A stretch of DNA of 64,000 nt from Flavobacterium anhuiense (GTDB lineage Bacteria; Bacteroidota; Bacteroidia; Flavobacteriales; Flavobacteriaceae). The stretch's first letter is position 1. Each line of letters begins with the position of its first letter. Shown piece after piece: positions 37,788 to 47,191 of this stretch. The stretch spans positions 1-64,000 of the forward strand of contig NZ_FMVC01000004.1 in the NCBI RefSeq assembly GCF_900101855.1, read 5' to 3'. Below the pieces are notes generated by a model. That model made no database searches, was not told the origin of the DNA, and saw only the letters and a program-made list of their open reading frames with translations. Position numbers and translations under genes: made by a program.

Positions 37788-38591
37788 CTATAATTTATAA
37801 TGATTCATTAGCATTTTCTCGTAAACTTTATCTGGAAGTGCACGTTTTAAAACGATTGAAAACTTTTGCATAAATGCACCAACTTTATAGTGTACATTCG
37901 GTTTTTTGGTTTGAATGATTTTGTAGACCGCTTCTGCCATTTCATTTGGATTACTTCCCGCATCAACATGATCATTCATAGTTGCCAGAACTTCTCCATA
38001 AACCTTTTCGTAAGCCGAATCTTTTATAACTGGTGCATGATAACGTCCTGCTGCAATATTTGTAGCAAAATCTCCAGGAGCAACGTTGGTAATTTCAATT
38101 CCAAAAGACTTCACTTCCATTCTCAAGGCTTCAGTAATCAACTCTAAAGCTCCTTTTGAAGCCGAATAAATGCTTCTGTACGGAAGTCCCATGTAACCAG
38201 CAATTGAAGTAATATTTATTATAAGTCCCGAATTCTGTTTACGCATCTGCGGAAGCGCAGCTTTCATAACTTCAATCGGTCCGAAAAAGTTCGTTTCAAA
38301 ATTATTTCGAATTTCTTCCGTAGGAATTTCTTCTAATGGCCCAGTAATTCCAACTCCAGCATTATTGATTACAATGTCTAATCTTCCTGAGGTTTCAATA
38401 ATTCGGTTTACAGCATTTTTAATAGAATCAGAATTTCGAACATCTAATGCAACCAAAGGAAAAATAGAATTTAGAACTTTCTCAGGATTTCTGCTCGTTC
38501 CGTAAACAACGAAACCTTTCTGATGTAAAAATTCACCAATAGATTTTCCAATTCCTGATGATCCTCCGGTAATTAAAACGACTTTGCTCAT
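37788..38591 (-). CDS. Short-chain dehydrogenase/reductase
   Basis: The 267-residue enzyme has the classical SDR features: the NAD(P)-binding TGGSSGIGK (about 8-16), the NNAG motif (about 97-100), the catalytic Ser with YSASKGAL (Tyr-x3-Lys) and a following VAPGDFAT segment. An Arg/Asn-rich stretch after strand 2 (TSRNPEKV) suggests NADP(H) preference. The substrate cannot be judged. It leads a two-gene operon with the 63-residue membrane protein. Confidence 0.94.
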   Translation of the reverse strand: MSKVVLITGGSSGIGKSIGEFLHQKGFVVYGTSRNPEKVLNSIFPLVALDVRNSDSIKNAVNRIIETSGRLDIVINNAGVGITGPLEEIPTEEIRNNFETNFFGPIEVMKAALPQMRKQNSGLIINITSIAGYMGLPYRSIYSASKGALELITEALRMEVKSFGIEITNVAPGDFATNIAAGRYHAPVIKDSAYEKVYGEVLATMNDHVDAGSNPNEMAEAVYKIIQTKKPNVHYKVGAFMQKFSIVLKRALPDKVYEKMLMNHYKL

Positions 38592-38721
38592 TTTTTAGTT
38601 ATAAATTATGGATTATGAGTTATGATTTTTGGAGATGGTATTATTTTGAACGCTATATAATATGTTCAATCTTTACTTTTAACCAAATAACGTCTAACTT
38701 AAGATTGGGTAAAAATAAAAA

Positions 38722-38742
38722 AATCCTCCATAAAGGAAGATT
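38722..38742 (-). terminator. Hairpin with U-tail downstream of the SRP RNA
   Basis: On the minus strand AATCTTCC pairs with GGAGGATT (one G-U pair) and is followed by a T-rich run, about 25 bp beyond the 3' end of the SRP RNA. Confidence 0.7.
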
Positions 38743-38768
38743 ATAAACTAATTAAATTCTAAAAAAAA

Positions 38769-38865
38769 TGGCAAGCGACCTACATCGCACCGCTCAACCA
38801 CGTACCCTTGCTATGTTCCCATCCTGGGGGAGTCTGCAGGAGCTGGTCGTGTAGGACTTGCCGGT
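38769..38865 (-). ncRNA. ffs: Signal recognition particle RNA, small bacterial (4.5S) type
   Basis: Read on the minus strand, the sequence starts GGCAAGTCC and ends GGTCGCTTGCC, which pair to close the helix. In the middle it has the conserved apical part (CTCCTGCAG, CCCCCAGG, GGGAACATAGCAAGGGTA) and then GGTGCGATGTAGG. This is the binding site of Ffh for co-translational membrane targeting. A run of T follows its 3' end. It sits alone in a 360-bp spacer and has a textbook promoter (38867-38896). Confidence 0.95.
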
Positions 38866-38866
38866 G

Positions 38867-38896
38867 CAAATATACAACCTTTTTATATTTTTGCAA
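38867..38896 (-). promoter_or_regulatory. Promoter of the SRP RNA
   Basis: On the minus strand TTG (38896-38894), exactly 19 bases, then TATATTTG (38874-38867) immediately before the RNA 5' end: a full match to the Bacteroidota sigma consensus TTG-N19-TAnnTTTG. Confidence 0.88.
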
Positions 38897-38951
38897 GACC
38901 TTTGTTGCTATAAAAATAACGTCGTATATTGGCATATTGAAATTTTAAACT

Positions 38952-40001
38952 ATGAAAAAATATAACTTCCTAGCTGTCATTTTATTAGGAATCACATTAA
39001 TTGGATGTAAAGAAAAAAATAAAGGTGAAAATTCTTTATTTACTATCGATGATTCTGCTTTTCCAGCCCATTTTACACAAAAAGAATCGCTTTCAATCGG
39101 AGTTTTAAACCCAAATTCGAAAGAAATCGACAGCATTGCTTACTTTATAAACGATAAAAGAGTTGGAGGTACAAAAGGTGCCGAAAAATTTAAATTTGAA
39201 TTAAAAGATCAAAAATTAGGCTACCAATATCTAAAAGCTTCTGTATATTTTGGTGGAGATTCTTCTGATGCAACTAAAAGAATTGAAGTTGTATCTGACA
39301 TCGAACCTAAATTATTAAACTATAAAATTGTAAACACTTTTCCACATGATACAACAGCTTTTACTGAAGGTTTAGAATTTCATGACGGAAGACTTTTTGA
39401 AAGTACAGGACAAAAAGAAGATTCATACTTCAGAGAGGTAGATTATAAAAACGGAAAAGTAATCAAACAAGTTGATCTTCCGAAAGAATATTTTGGAGAA
39501 GGAATTACTTTCTTCAATGGGAAATTATATCAGCTTTCATGGCAGGAAAAAACCGGGTTTATTTATGATGCTAAAACTTTCAAACTAGAAAAAACATTCA
39601 AATACGATAAAGATATTGAAGGTTGGGGAATGACACATGATGACCAATACATTTATCATTCTGATGGAACAGAGAAAATCTGGAAAATGGATCCTTCTAA
39701 TCAAAAACTAATTGATTACATTAATGTTTATTCTGGCAGTTCAAAAATTAAAGCATTAAATGAACTAGAATTGATCAATGGAAAATTTTATGCTAATGTT
39801 TGGCAAAAAGACGCCATTGCTGTTGTAGACCCAAAATCTGGTGCAGTTGAAGGAATTATCAATTTATCTGGACTACGTAAATTTGTAAAAAGCAAAAATG
39901 CTGAGGTTCTAAACGGTATAGCCTACAACCCTACTACTAAAACCATTTTTGTTACTGGTAAATATTGGGATAAAATATTTGAAATAACAGTTTCTGAATA
40001 A
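38952..40001 (+). CDS. Glutaminyl-peptide cyclotransferase (lipoprotein)
   Basis: The 349-residue lipoprotein has a lipobox ending at Cys19 (LIGC), an N-terminal Ig-like segment (about 40-110) and a C-terminal beta-propeller of the plant-type glutamine cyclotransferase family (PF05096): HDTTAFTEGLEFHDGRLFESTGQ, GEGITFFNGKLYQLSWQE, GWGMTHDDQYIYHSDGTE and LNELELINGKFYANVWQ. Such enzymes convert N-terminal Gln to pyroglutamate; many exported flavobacterial proteins begin with Gln after signal cleavage. A hairpin repeat follows before hutI, so co-transcription with hutI is uncertain. Confidence 0.92.
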   Translation: MKKYNFLAVILLGITLIGCKEKNKGENSLFTIDDSAFPAHFTQKESLSIGVLNPNSKEIDSIAYFINDKRVGGTKGAEKFKFELKDQKLGYQYLKASVYFGGDSSDATKRIEVVSDIEPKLLNYKIVNTFPHDTTAFTEGLEFHDGRLFESTGQKEDSYFREVDYKNGKVIKQVDLPKEYFGEGITFFNGKLYQLSWQEKTGFIYDAKTFKLEKTFKYDKDIEGWGMTHDDQYIYHSDGTEKIWKMDPSNQKLIDYINVYSGSSKIKALNELELINGKFYANVWQKDAIAVVDPKSGAVEGIINLSGLRKFVKSKNAEVLNGIAYNPTTKTIFVTGKYWDKIFEITVSE

Positions 40002-40027
40002 TCTTTAGAGAAAAAACAATTTACGAA

Positions 40028-40069
40028 TTTCACAAGTTTTCACACATTAATCCGTGGAAATTTGTGAAA
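40028..40069. repeat. Inverted repeat TTTCACAA...TTGTGAAA
   Basis: TTTCACAA (40028-40035) and TTGTGAAA (40062-40069) flank a 26-bp middle part with its own repeats; in the 94-bp spacer before hutI. May act as a transcript end or is a dispersed repeat. Confidence 0.5.
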
Positions 40070-40095
40070 TTTGTGTTTTATAACAATTTATATTA

Positions 40096-41334
40096 ATGAT
40101 CACTTTAATTACAAACATACAAGAGTTACTTCAGGTTCGCGAAACTTCTATTGCTAAAGTTTCAGGTTCTGAAATGGCTAATCTTCCAACAATTAAAAAT
40201 GCTTTTTTAGTCTTAAAAGACAATCTCATTAAAGATTTCGGCTCAATGGATAATCTTCCAAAAATAAATGCCGACAAAACAATAGATGCAACAGGAAGAG
40301 TTGTGCTCCCATCTTGGTGTGACAGCCATACTCATATTGTTTACGCAGGAAATCGTGAGCAGGAATTTGTAGATCGCATTAATGGACTTTCTTATGAAGA
40401 AATCGCCAATCGCGGCGGCGGAATTTTAAATTCAGCTAAAAAACTAAACGAAACTTCCGAAGAAGAGATTTATGAACAGTCTAAAATTCGTTTAGAAGAA
40501 GTAATGCATTTAGGAACTGGAGCCGTCGAAATTAAATCAGGTTATGGTTTGACGGTTGATGGAGAATTAAAAATGCTTCGAGTAATTAAAAAACTGGCCG
40601 AAAACTATCCTATTGCCATAAAAGCTACATTTCTAGGCGCACATGCATTTCCTTTACATTACAAAGACGATAAAGCAGGTTATTTGGACGAAATTATAAA
40701 CGAGATGCTTCCCGAAATCTCTAAAAATAAATTAGCAGATTATGTAGATGTTTTCTGCGAAAGCGGTTATTTCTCAGTAGAAGAAACCGAAAAAATTATG
40801 GAAGCAGGTTTGGCCTTTGGCTTAAAACCAAAAATTCACGTAAACCAATTCAACTCTATTGGCGGAATTCAGGCTGGAGTTAAATTTAATGCACTTTCTG
40901 TCGATCATTTAGAAATTATGAATCCAGAAGATATTGAAGCTTTAAAAGGAACAGAAACAATGCCTGTAGCTCTGCCTTCGTGTTCTTACTTTTTAAGCAT
41001 TCCATATACGCCAGCACGCGAAATGATTAAAGCGGGCTTGCCTTTAGCATTGGCTACAGATTTTAATCCTGGTTCTACCCCATCAGGAAATATGAATTTT
41101 GTTGTAGCAACGGCCTGCATCAAAATGAAAATGACGCCAGAAGAAGCCATCAATGCCGCAACCATAAACGGCGCATATGCCATGGGACTCTCTGAAACTC
41201 ACGGAAGTATTACAAAAGGCAAAAAAGCCAATTTAATCCTGACAAAACCAATTTCCTCTTACTACCAAATTCCTTACGCTTTTGGAAGCAATCTTATTGA
41301 ATCTGTTTTTGTAGAAGGAAAAATTTTAGAATAA
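40096..41334 (+). CDS. hutI: Imidazolonepropionase
   Basis: HutI opens the imidazolone ring in histidine breakdown, giving formiminoglutamate. The 412-residue amidohydrolase-fold protein has the metal-binding HTHIVYAGNR near residue 78, RGGGILNSAK, GAVEIKSGYGL, FLGAHAFP, HVNQFNSIGG and the late Asp motif LATDFNPGSTPS. The product of HutI is the substrate of HutG, whose gene is 1.1 kb downstream on the same strand but separated by an opposite-strand gene; hutH and hutU are not in the window. Confidence 0.96.
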   Translation: MITLITNIQELLQVRETSIAKVSGSEMANLPTIKNAFLVLKDNLIKDFGSMDNLPKINADKTIDATGRVVLPSWCDSHTHIVYAGNREQEFVDRINGLSYEEIANRGGGILNSAKKLNETSEEEIYEQSKIRLEEVMHLGTGAVEIKSGYGLTVDGELKMLRVIKKLAENYPIAIKATFLGAHAFPLHYKDDKAGYLDEIINEMLPEISKNKLADYVDVFCESGYFSVEETEKIMEAGLAFGLKPKIHVNQFNSIGGIQAGVKFNALSVDHLEIMNPEDIEALKGTETMPVALPSCSYFLSIPYTPAREMIKAGLPLALATDFNPGSTPSGNMNFVVATACIKMKMTPEEAINAATINGAYAMGLSETHGSITKGKKANLILTKPISSYYQIPYAFGSNLIESVFVEGKILE

Positions 41335-41427
41335 TCATTTCAACGATTTAAATATTGCCAGTGGTTTCAACAACGGATAACGTATCGTTTTTCAAACAAC
41401 AATAAAATTCAAATTTCATACATAAAA

Positions 41428-41453
41428 AAAGGTCTGTGAAATCACAGACCTTT
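41428..41453 (-). terminator. Perfect terminator hairpin
   Basis: AAAGGTCTGTG and CACAGACCTTT around AAAT, with an A-run on the left giving a U-tail for the minus-strand gene that stops at 41490; it could also stop the hutI transcript. Confidence 0.85.
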
Positions 41454-41489
41454 AATATCTTAGTGGTATTTTATATTCCCTTCTGCGAA

Positions 41490-42368
41490 TTATCTTAAAC
41501 TGAAACTAGTTTTAGAAACTAACTCATCATTATCAAAAATATTGATAAAATAAGTTCCTTTTGCAAAATCTTTTCCTGGAAGATCTTCGCTAACTTGTAC
41601 AGTTTTATTTTCATACTTTACTGTAGTCTTAAAGCTGTAAGTTAATGAGTTATCTCCAAAACTTTCTGTTTTTTTCTCGCCTAAAACATTGTTTTTAGCA
41701 TCAATAACTTGAACATAATACGTTTTGTCACCAGATTTAGCAATTTGGTTTTCAGCAATTGTAAAACTAACTTTTAAAACGTCAGCACGGCTTGCTTTAT
41801 CTGTTTCAATTTGTTTACCTGAGCTTTTCAATTTGTAAGCTGAAGTTTTAGTATTCAATACAGATAATTTAGAACCTTTTTCAACAGTTTTAGCTAGTTC
41901 TTCGTTTTGACCCACTAATACTTCATTATATTTTTTAGATTCTCCTAAAACTACAATAGTACTATCTCTTTGAGTAGTTAAAACACCATTTTGTTTTTTC
42001 AACTCATCGTTTTCAGCAACTAAAGTTTTCATTTTGCTTTGCATTGCTTGAACTTGAGATCTGTATTTAGAAACATCTCCTTTAGACTTGTTCAAATCAT
42101 CCATTAAAGCCACTACTTTGTCTCTTTCTTGGATTAATTCGTCAGACATCGAAGTATTTTCAGCAATTGCAGCATCATAAGTCGCTTTTAACTCCTGTAA
42201 ATCTTTCATTACAGATTCTTTTTCTGTCAAAGTTGTTGTAAGCTCCGTTTTAACTACTTCTGTATCAGAAGATAATTTAAAAATATACACTAAACTACCG
42301 ATCAGTAGGACTGCTAAAACTGCGATTACCGCCTTTAGACTTGAATTGTTGTTCTTTGGGTTTTCCAT
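41490..42368 (-). CDS. Membrane-anchored coiled-coil protein of unknown function
   Basis: The 292-residue protein has a single N-terminal membrane helix (about 12-31), a long coiled coil (about 40-165, many E/K/Q heptads), and a C-terminal beta-rich domain (about 190-292) with DKTYYVQVIDAKNNVLGEKK and FAKGTYFINIFDNDELVSKTSFSL, reminiscent of an Ig-like fold. It should face the periplasm. It interrupts the hut genes on the opposite strand. No family recognised. Confidence 0.88.
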   Translation of the reverse strand: MENPKNNNSSLKAVIAVLAVLLIGSLVYIFKLSSDTEVVKTELTTTLTEKESVMKDLQELKATYDAAIAENTSMSDELIQERDKVVALMDDLNKSKGDVSKYRSQVQAMQSKMKTLVAENDELKKQNGVLTTQRDSTIVVLGESKKYNEVLVGQNEELAKTVEKGSKLSVLNTKTSAYKLKSSGKQIETDKASRADVLKVSFTIAENQIAKSGDKTYYVQVIDAKNNVLGEKKTESFGDNSLTYSFKTTVKYENKTVQVSEDLPGKDFAKGTYFINIFDNDELVSKTSFSLR

Positions 42369-42466
42369 ATTTAAATAATTTTCTTTAATAACAAATTTAA
42401 GAATTAATATAAGGTAATAACGTAAGTTTCTACAATTATATTATTTTTGGAAAATAAATTTTTTTC

Positions 42467-43504
42467 ATGGAAAAATTAATCCCTTTCACTATAAATGATT
42501 TAGCAAAAGTCACAAATCATAGAAGTGGTGAATTAAAGTTCGGAGAAAAGATGATTGTCATTCCGCCAGGAGCTGACAAAATTACTTTTCTCAAAGAAAG
42601 TGAAGCAAAATATGTTCTTTTAGGAATTCCTGAAGATATTGGCGTGCGTGCCAATTATGGAAGACCTGGAGCTGCATCGGCATGGCAATCTGCCATAAAA
42701 AGCATTGCAAACATTCAGCATAATAGGTTTTGTAAAGGAAGTAACATTATTGTTTTAGGGCAAATCAATGTTGCAAATGAAATGCGCGAAGTAGAAAACC
42801 TTGATTTTAATGATATAGATGATCGTTCAAAATTAAGTCAGCTAGTTGAAAAAATAGACAAAGAAGTTTCTCATATCATTTTTACTATTATCAAAGCCGG
42901 AAAAACTCCAATTATTATTGGCGGAGGCCATAACAATGCTTACGGAAATATTAAAGGCGCCGCTCTTGCGAAAGGAAAACCAGTAAACGCAATTAATTTT
43001 GATGCACATTCTGATTTTAGGATTTTAGAAGGCCGTCACAGCGGAAATGGATTTTCATACGCTTATGAAGAAGGTTTTTTAAAGAAATATTTCATTTTTG
43101 GGCTTCATGAAAATTACACTTCAAAAAGCGTTCTAGATATTATAAAAAAACTAGAAGACCGCGTTCGATACAATACTTACGACAGCGTCAACATCAGAAA
43201 AGAAAAAGATTTTAATCGTGAGATGATTACAGCTTTGGATTTTATTAAAAATGATTCTTTTGGAATTGAAATCGACCTTGATGCAATTCCAAACATCGCC
43301 AGCAGTGCTATGACAATCAGTGGTTTTTCTGTGGAAGAATTGAGACAATTTGTTTCTTTCTTCGGCGAACATAAAAACGCCACTTATCTTCATATTTGCG
43401 AAGGTGCACCAGATTTAGACAATTCTCCAAACAATAATTTAATTGGCAAATTAATTGGTTATTTAGTGACCGATTTCATTAAAGCCAATATCGAAAAAGA
43501 CTGA
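42467..43504 (+). CDS. hutG: Formimidoylglutamase (arginase family)
   Basis: HutG splits N-formimidoyl-glutamate to glutamate and formamide at the end of histidine breakdown. The 345-residue protein has the arginase-family manganese motifs: GGGHNNAYG, NFDAHSDFR and GIEIDLDAIPNIASSAM. The family also contains agmatinases and arginases, but the hutI context favours formimidoylglutamase. Its upstream region is only 98 bp, shared with the divergent coiled-coil gene. Confidence 0.9.
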   Translation: MEKLIPFTINDLAKVTNHRSGELKFGEKMIVIPPGADKITFLKESEAKYVLLGIPEDIGVRANYGRPGAASAWQSAIKSIANIQHNRFCKGSNIIVLGQINVANEMREVENLDFNDIDDRSKLSQLVEKIDKEVSHIIFTIIKAGKTPIIIGGGHNNAYGNIKGAALAKGKPVNAINFDAHSDFRILEGRHSGNGFSYAYEEGFLKKYFIFGLHENYTSKSVLDIIKKLEDRVRYNTYDSVNIRKEKDFNREMITALDFIKNDSFGIEIDLDAIPNIASSAMTISGFSVEELRQFVSFFGEHKNATYLHICEGAPDLDNSPNNNLIGKLIGYLVTDFIKANIEKD

Positions 43505-43586
43505 TTTAAAAGTAAGTTCTAAATTCAAAACAAATTGGTTTTGCCAAATAAAAGCTAATTCAAACAAACGATTGACTGAATAAACC

Positions 43587-43594
43587 TATCTTTG
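43587..43594 (+). promoter_or_regulatory. Candidate -7 box of the RhlE gene
   Basis: TATCTTTG followed by GCACGG exactly fits TAnnTTTG, 44 bp before the ATG; the -33 TTG is not at the usual spacing. Confidence 0.5.
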
Positions 43595-43638
43595 CACGGC
43601 ATTTTAGAATTAAAGCTAAAATAGTTAATCACTAAGAT

Positions 43639-44886
43639 ATGTTATTCGAAGATCTATCACTTTCAAAAAGTATACAAAAAGCCGTATTTGAAGAAGGCTA
43701 TTTAAATCCCACTCCGATTCAGGAACAATCTATTCCGGTTGTTTTATCTGGAAGAGATTTAATTGGCTGTGCGCAGACAGGAACAGGAAAAACGGCGGCA
43801 TTTGCCATTCCAATCATACATCAATTACATCGAATTGTTGGCTCATCAAAAAAAGCAAAACAAATTCGTGCGCTAGTTGTTACGCCAACTCGTGAGCTTG
43901 CTGTGCAAATTGGAGAAAGTTTTGACACTTATGGCAAATATACCAATCTAACACAATTAACAATTTTTGGAGGTGTTTCGCAAAATCCACAGGTTGAAAC
44001 CTTAAAAAAAGGAGTCGATATTCTAATAGCCACTCCAGGGAGACTGCTTGACTTACATAAACAAGGTTTTCTTGATTTGAATCATCTACATACTTTAGTG
44101 CTGGATGAAGCCGATCAGATGCTGGATATGGGTTTTATAAACGATGTGAAAAAGATCGTTAAATTAACTCCAAAAAACAGACAGACTTTACTTTTCTCTG
44201 CAACAATGCCAATTGCGATTCGTGAGCTTGCTGAAATGTTTCTTCAAGATCCAGCAAAAGTTGAAGTTTCGCCCGTTTCATCAACAGCTGAAAATGTAGA
44301 ACAGCGTATTTATTTTGTTGATAAAACAGAAAAAAGAAACTTATTATATAGCTTGATTAAAGAGGAAAATTTATCAAACGTTCTTGTTTTTTCGAGAACA
44401 AAACATGGGGCTGATAATGTTGTGAAAGCACTTCGTAAGAAAGATATTCCTGCAGAAGCCATTCACGGAGATAAATCACAAAACGCTAGACAACGTGTTT
44501 TAGATGCTTTCAAAAACAAAGAAGTTGGCGTATTGGTTGCAACGGATATTGCGGCGCGAGGAATTGACATTGAACAATTGCCATATGTAATCAATTTTGA
44601 TTTACCGAATATTCCTGAAACTTACGTTCACCGTATTGGCCGTACAGGTCGTGCCGGTAATGGTGGAATTGCGATTTCTTTCTGCGGAAAAGATGAGCTT
44701 CCTTATTGGAAAGATATTCAGAAATTAATCAAAGTGGACGTAAAAACAATTGCAGATCATCCTTATCAATGGCATTCTGGAAGTCCAGAAGCTGGGGAAA
44801 AACCTAAAAACTCAAACAGAAGCGGAGGCGCTCATAAATCGAGAAAATCGAATAACTCCAAGAAAAATAAAAAACGCTGGTATTAA
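43639..44886 (+). CDS. rhlE: DEAD-box RNA helicase, RhlE-like
   Basis: The 415-residue protein has all helicase motifs in order: the Q motif (NPTPIQEQSIP), AQTGTGKTAAF, PTRELAVQI, TPGRLLD, DEAD, SAT, VFSRTKHGADNVV, ATDIAARGIDIE and HRIGRTGRAGN. A basic, Ser/Asn-rich tail (about 380-415) is typical of RhlE-type enzymes that act on ribosomal and other RNA. Its stop codon overlaps that of the convergent kinase gene, and the last codons lie inside a terminator stem. Confidence 0.95.
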   Translation: MLFEDLSLSKSIQKAVFEEGYLNPTPIQEQSIPVVLSGRDLIGCAQTGTGKTAAFAIPIIHQLHRIVGSSKKAKQIRALVVTPTRELAVQIGESFDTYGKYTNLTQLTIFGGVSQNPQVETLKKGVDILIATPGRLLDLHKQGFLDLNHLHTLVLDEADQMLDMGFINDVKKIVKLTPKNRQTLLFSATMPIAIRELAEMFLQDPAKVEVSPVSSTAENVEQRIYFVDKTEKRNLLYSLIKEENLSNVLVFSRTKHGADNVVKALRKKDIPAEAIHGDKSQNARQRVLDAFKNKEVGVLVATDIAARGIDIEQLPYVINFDLPNIPETYVHRIGRTGRAGNGGIAISFCGKDELPYWKDIQKLIKVDVKTIADHPYQWHSGSPEAGEKPKNSNRSGGAHKSRKSNNSKKNKKRWY

Positions 44887-44896
44887 ACAGCGTTTT
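44871..44896. terminator. Bidirectional terminator inside two convergent gene ends
   Basis: AAAACGCTG and CAGCGTTTT flank the overlapping stop codons (TAA at 44884-44886 on plus, TTA at 44883-44885 for minus). With A and T runs on the outside it can end both transcripts. Confidence 0.85.
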
Positions 44897-47066
44897 TTTC
44901 GTTTATAAGGAAATTGATTATTTTAAATAATTTAACCGGTTCAAAAGGTTTAATGATTATATCATTCATTCCAGACGAAATCGCCTCATCTGTAATCTCG
45001 TCTTTATCGAAAGCAGTTAAGGCCACAATTGGAGTTTCTATGCCGAGAAGACGTATCCTTTTAGTAGTTTCAAATCCGTTCATTAAAGGCATATTGATAT
45101 CCATCAAAATCAAATCAAAGGTTTCGTTTTCTAAAATTTTAAGCGCCGCAAAACCATCGTCAACCACTTTGCAGGAATAATTATTTTTTTCGATAATCTT
45201 TTTCGTAACAAGCTGATTGATCAAATTATCTTCGACAACTAAAATTTTATAAATTTCGCTTGAAGTAAGATCAACTTCAATTTCATCAATAATGCTTTTC
45301 GTTTTCGCTAAATCATGTTCGAATGCAATTGTAAACGAAAATGCAGTTCCTTTTCCGAGATCACTATCCAATGTAATCGTACTTCCAAAAAGCCCTAGCA
45401 ATCTTTTTACAATACTAAGCCCTAAACCAGTACCTTGATAATCTTCATCTCGTCTGCCAACTTGGACAAATTTTTCAAAAATCTTATTCTGATCTGCAAC
45501 TGCGATTCCGATTCCGTTATCTTTAATTAAGAAATCTAAATAATACAACTTTCCTTCTACTTTATTTAGCTTTACGTTAATTTCAACTTGTCCATCTTTA
45601 GTAAATTTCAATGCATTACTTACCAAATTCATTAAAATCTGAGCAAGACGAAGTTTATCACCAATCAAATATTCCGGAATATTTGAGTCAATATTGGTAG
45701 AAATTCTATTATTATTTTTCTGCGAAAGGAAAGAAAGAGAGTTTTTGATTACCGTAATTTCGTCTGAAATATTAAAAGTCAGGTTTTCAAGTACAATTTT
45801 GTTTTCTTCAATTTTATTAATCTGCAAAATATCATTTACTAGAGACAATAAATATCTGGCAGAAAATTTTAGAGAACTTAAATGCTGGCTTCTCGAAATT
45901 TCTTTATGTTCTTCGAGCAGCATGTTGGTAATTCCGACCACACCATAAAGTGGCGTACGTAATTCGTGGCTTATAGTCGATATAAATTGTGTTTTGAGCA
46001 AAGAAGCTTCTTCTGCGATTTCTTTTGCTTTAAGAAGCTCCAAATTGTGTTTCTTCTTATACCGGATATTCTTTATAAGTGTGACAATTAAAATTAAAAG
46101 AATGAGAGAAATCAAAATAAAAAGAATCACAATAATTTTTGATTTCCTTAAACTTTGAGACTGCTCTACTTTTTCGCCTTCAACTTTATCAATTTGCCTC
46201 TTATACTCATCCAATTCAAGACTTAAACCGGCCTGAGATGCCTTTTTAAGCTTCTTAACATCATATACCTTATCCGAAACTTTATAATGGTTAACCAGTG
46301 CATCATATGCTTCTTTGTGCTTGTTGATTTTATTTAAAAAATGCGAATATTCTAAATAAGCATTTGCCAGATCTGTTTTCTCCTGGCATTTTTTTCCTGT
46401 TTCAATAGCACTTAAAAAATAAGCATTTGCGGCCTTATTATCATTTATATGGCTAGAATAAATACCATTGAGCATATCAACAATAACTTCTGTTGAACCG
46501 TCATTATATTTTATTTTAGTGCTGTTAACATACTTTAAAAAAAGATTTCCCTGTTTATAATTTCCTATATCAAAATAAGCCCACGCGATATTTACATTGG
46601 TAAAATAAACTTCTTTTAGATCATTAATTTTCAAAGCATAGGCGACCGCTTTTTTATAGTACCGAATTCCTTCATCAAACTGCTTTTTTTCAAAGCAGTA
46701 CATATTCCCTAAATTATTATAGAGATTGCATTTTAAAGTATCATTGCTGGTTTTATTGGCATAGTACAGTCCTTTTTTATAGAAAAAAATAGCTTTATCA
46801 AACTCCGTCAGCTCGTTGTAATTCGCAGCAATAATATTATACGAACGAGCAATGAGACAATAATCTTTTACTGCTGTCGCCGCATTTAAAGCAGCTCTCG
46901 AATAGATAAGTGATTTTTCAAAATTAGATTCTCTAAAATTCAAAAGCGCTTTCTTTACAGTCTTATCAATTTTAGGATCGAGGTTACAATTAGATTGCCC
47001 GATTGCCGAATTGGCAAAGCAATTCAGAATTAAAAATAAAAGAAAAAGAATCCGTTTGTGGGGCAT
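44883..47066 (-). CDS. TPR hybrid sensor kinase with receiver domain
   Basis: The 727-residue protein has a signal peptide (about 1-23), TPR repeats (about 35-270, AIFFYKKGLYYA, GIRYYKKAVAYA), a coiled coil, one membrane helix (about 308-330), a histidine kinase core (FISTISHELRTPLYG with the phospho-His near residue 366; NLVSNALKFT; QGTGLGLSIVKRLL) and a C-terminal receiver domain (VVEDN, phospho-Asp in LILMDINMP). The periplasmic TPR sensor type is common in Flavobacteria; the signal is not known. No response regulator gene is next to it, so the attached receiver may be an intramolecular relay. Its 3' end overlaps rhlE by 4 bp. Confidence 0.93.
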   Translation of the reverse strand: MPHKRILFLLFLILNCFANSAIGQSNCNLDPKIDKTVKKALLNFRESNFEKSLIYSRAALNAATAVKDYCLIARSYNIIAANYNELTEFDKAIFFYKKGLYYANKTSNDTLKCNLYNNLGNMYCFEKKQFDEGIRYYKKAVAYALKINDLKEVYFTNVNIAWAYFDIGNYKQGNLFLKYVNSTKIKYNDGSTEVIVDMLNGIYSSHINDNKAANAYFLSAIETGKKCQEKTDLANAYLEYSHFLNKINKHKEAYDALVNHYKVSDKVYDVKKLKKASQAGLSLELDEYKRQIDKVEGEKVEQSQSLRKSKIIVILFILISLILLILIVTLIKNIRYKKKHNLELLKAKEIAEEASLLKTQFISTISHELRTPLYGVVGITNMLLEEHKEISRSQHLSSLKFSARYLLSLVNDILQINKIEENKIVLENLTFNISDEITVIKNSLSFLSQKNNNRISTNIDSNIPEYLIGDKLRLAQILMNLVSNALKFTKDGQVEINVKLNKVEGKLYYLDFLIKDNGIGIAVADQNKIFEKFVQVGRRDEDYQGTGLGLSIVKRLLGLFGSTITLDSDLGKGTAFSFTIAFEHDLAKTKSIIDEIEVDLTSSEIYKILVVEDNLINQLVTKKIIEKNNYSCKVVDDGFAALKILENETFDLILMDINMPLMNGFETTKRIRLLGIETPIVALTAFDKDEITDEAISSGMNDIIIKPFEPVKLFKIINFLINEKNAV

Positions 47067-47108
47067 TAATCGGCTAATTTGATCAAATATACACTTTAAA
47101 ATAAAAAA

Positions 47109-47137
47109 AAGCTGTATTTCATAAAAAAATACAGCTT
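47109..47137 (-). terminator. Terminator of the symporter gene
   Basis: AAGCTGTATTT pairs with AAATACAGCTT, with an A-run on the left for minus-strand transcripts, 55 bp after the symporter stop and also just upstream of the kinase gene. Confidence 0.8.
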
Positions 47138-47191
47138 GTCAAATATTATATCGATAACTAAGATAAAAAAATTAAAATCTCAGTACTATTA

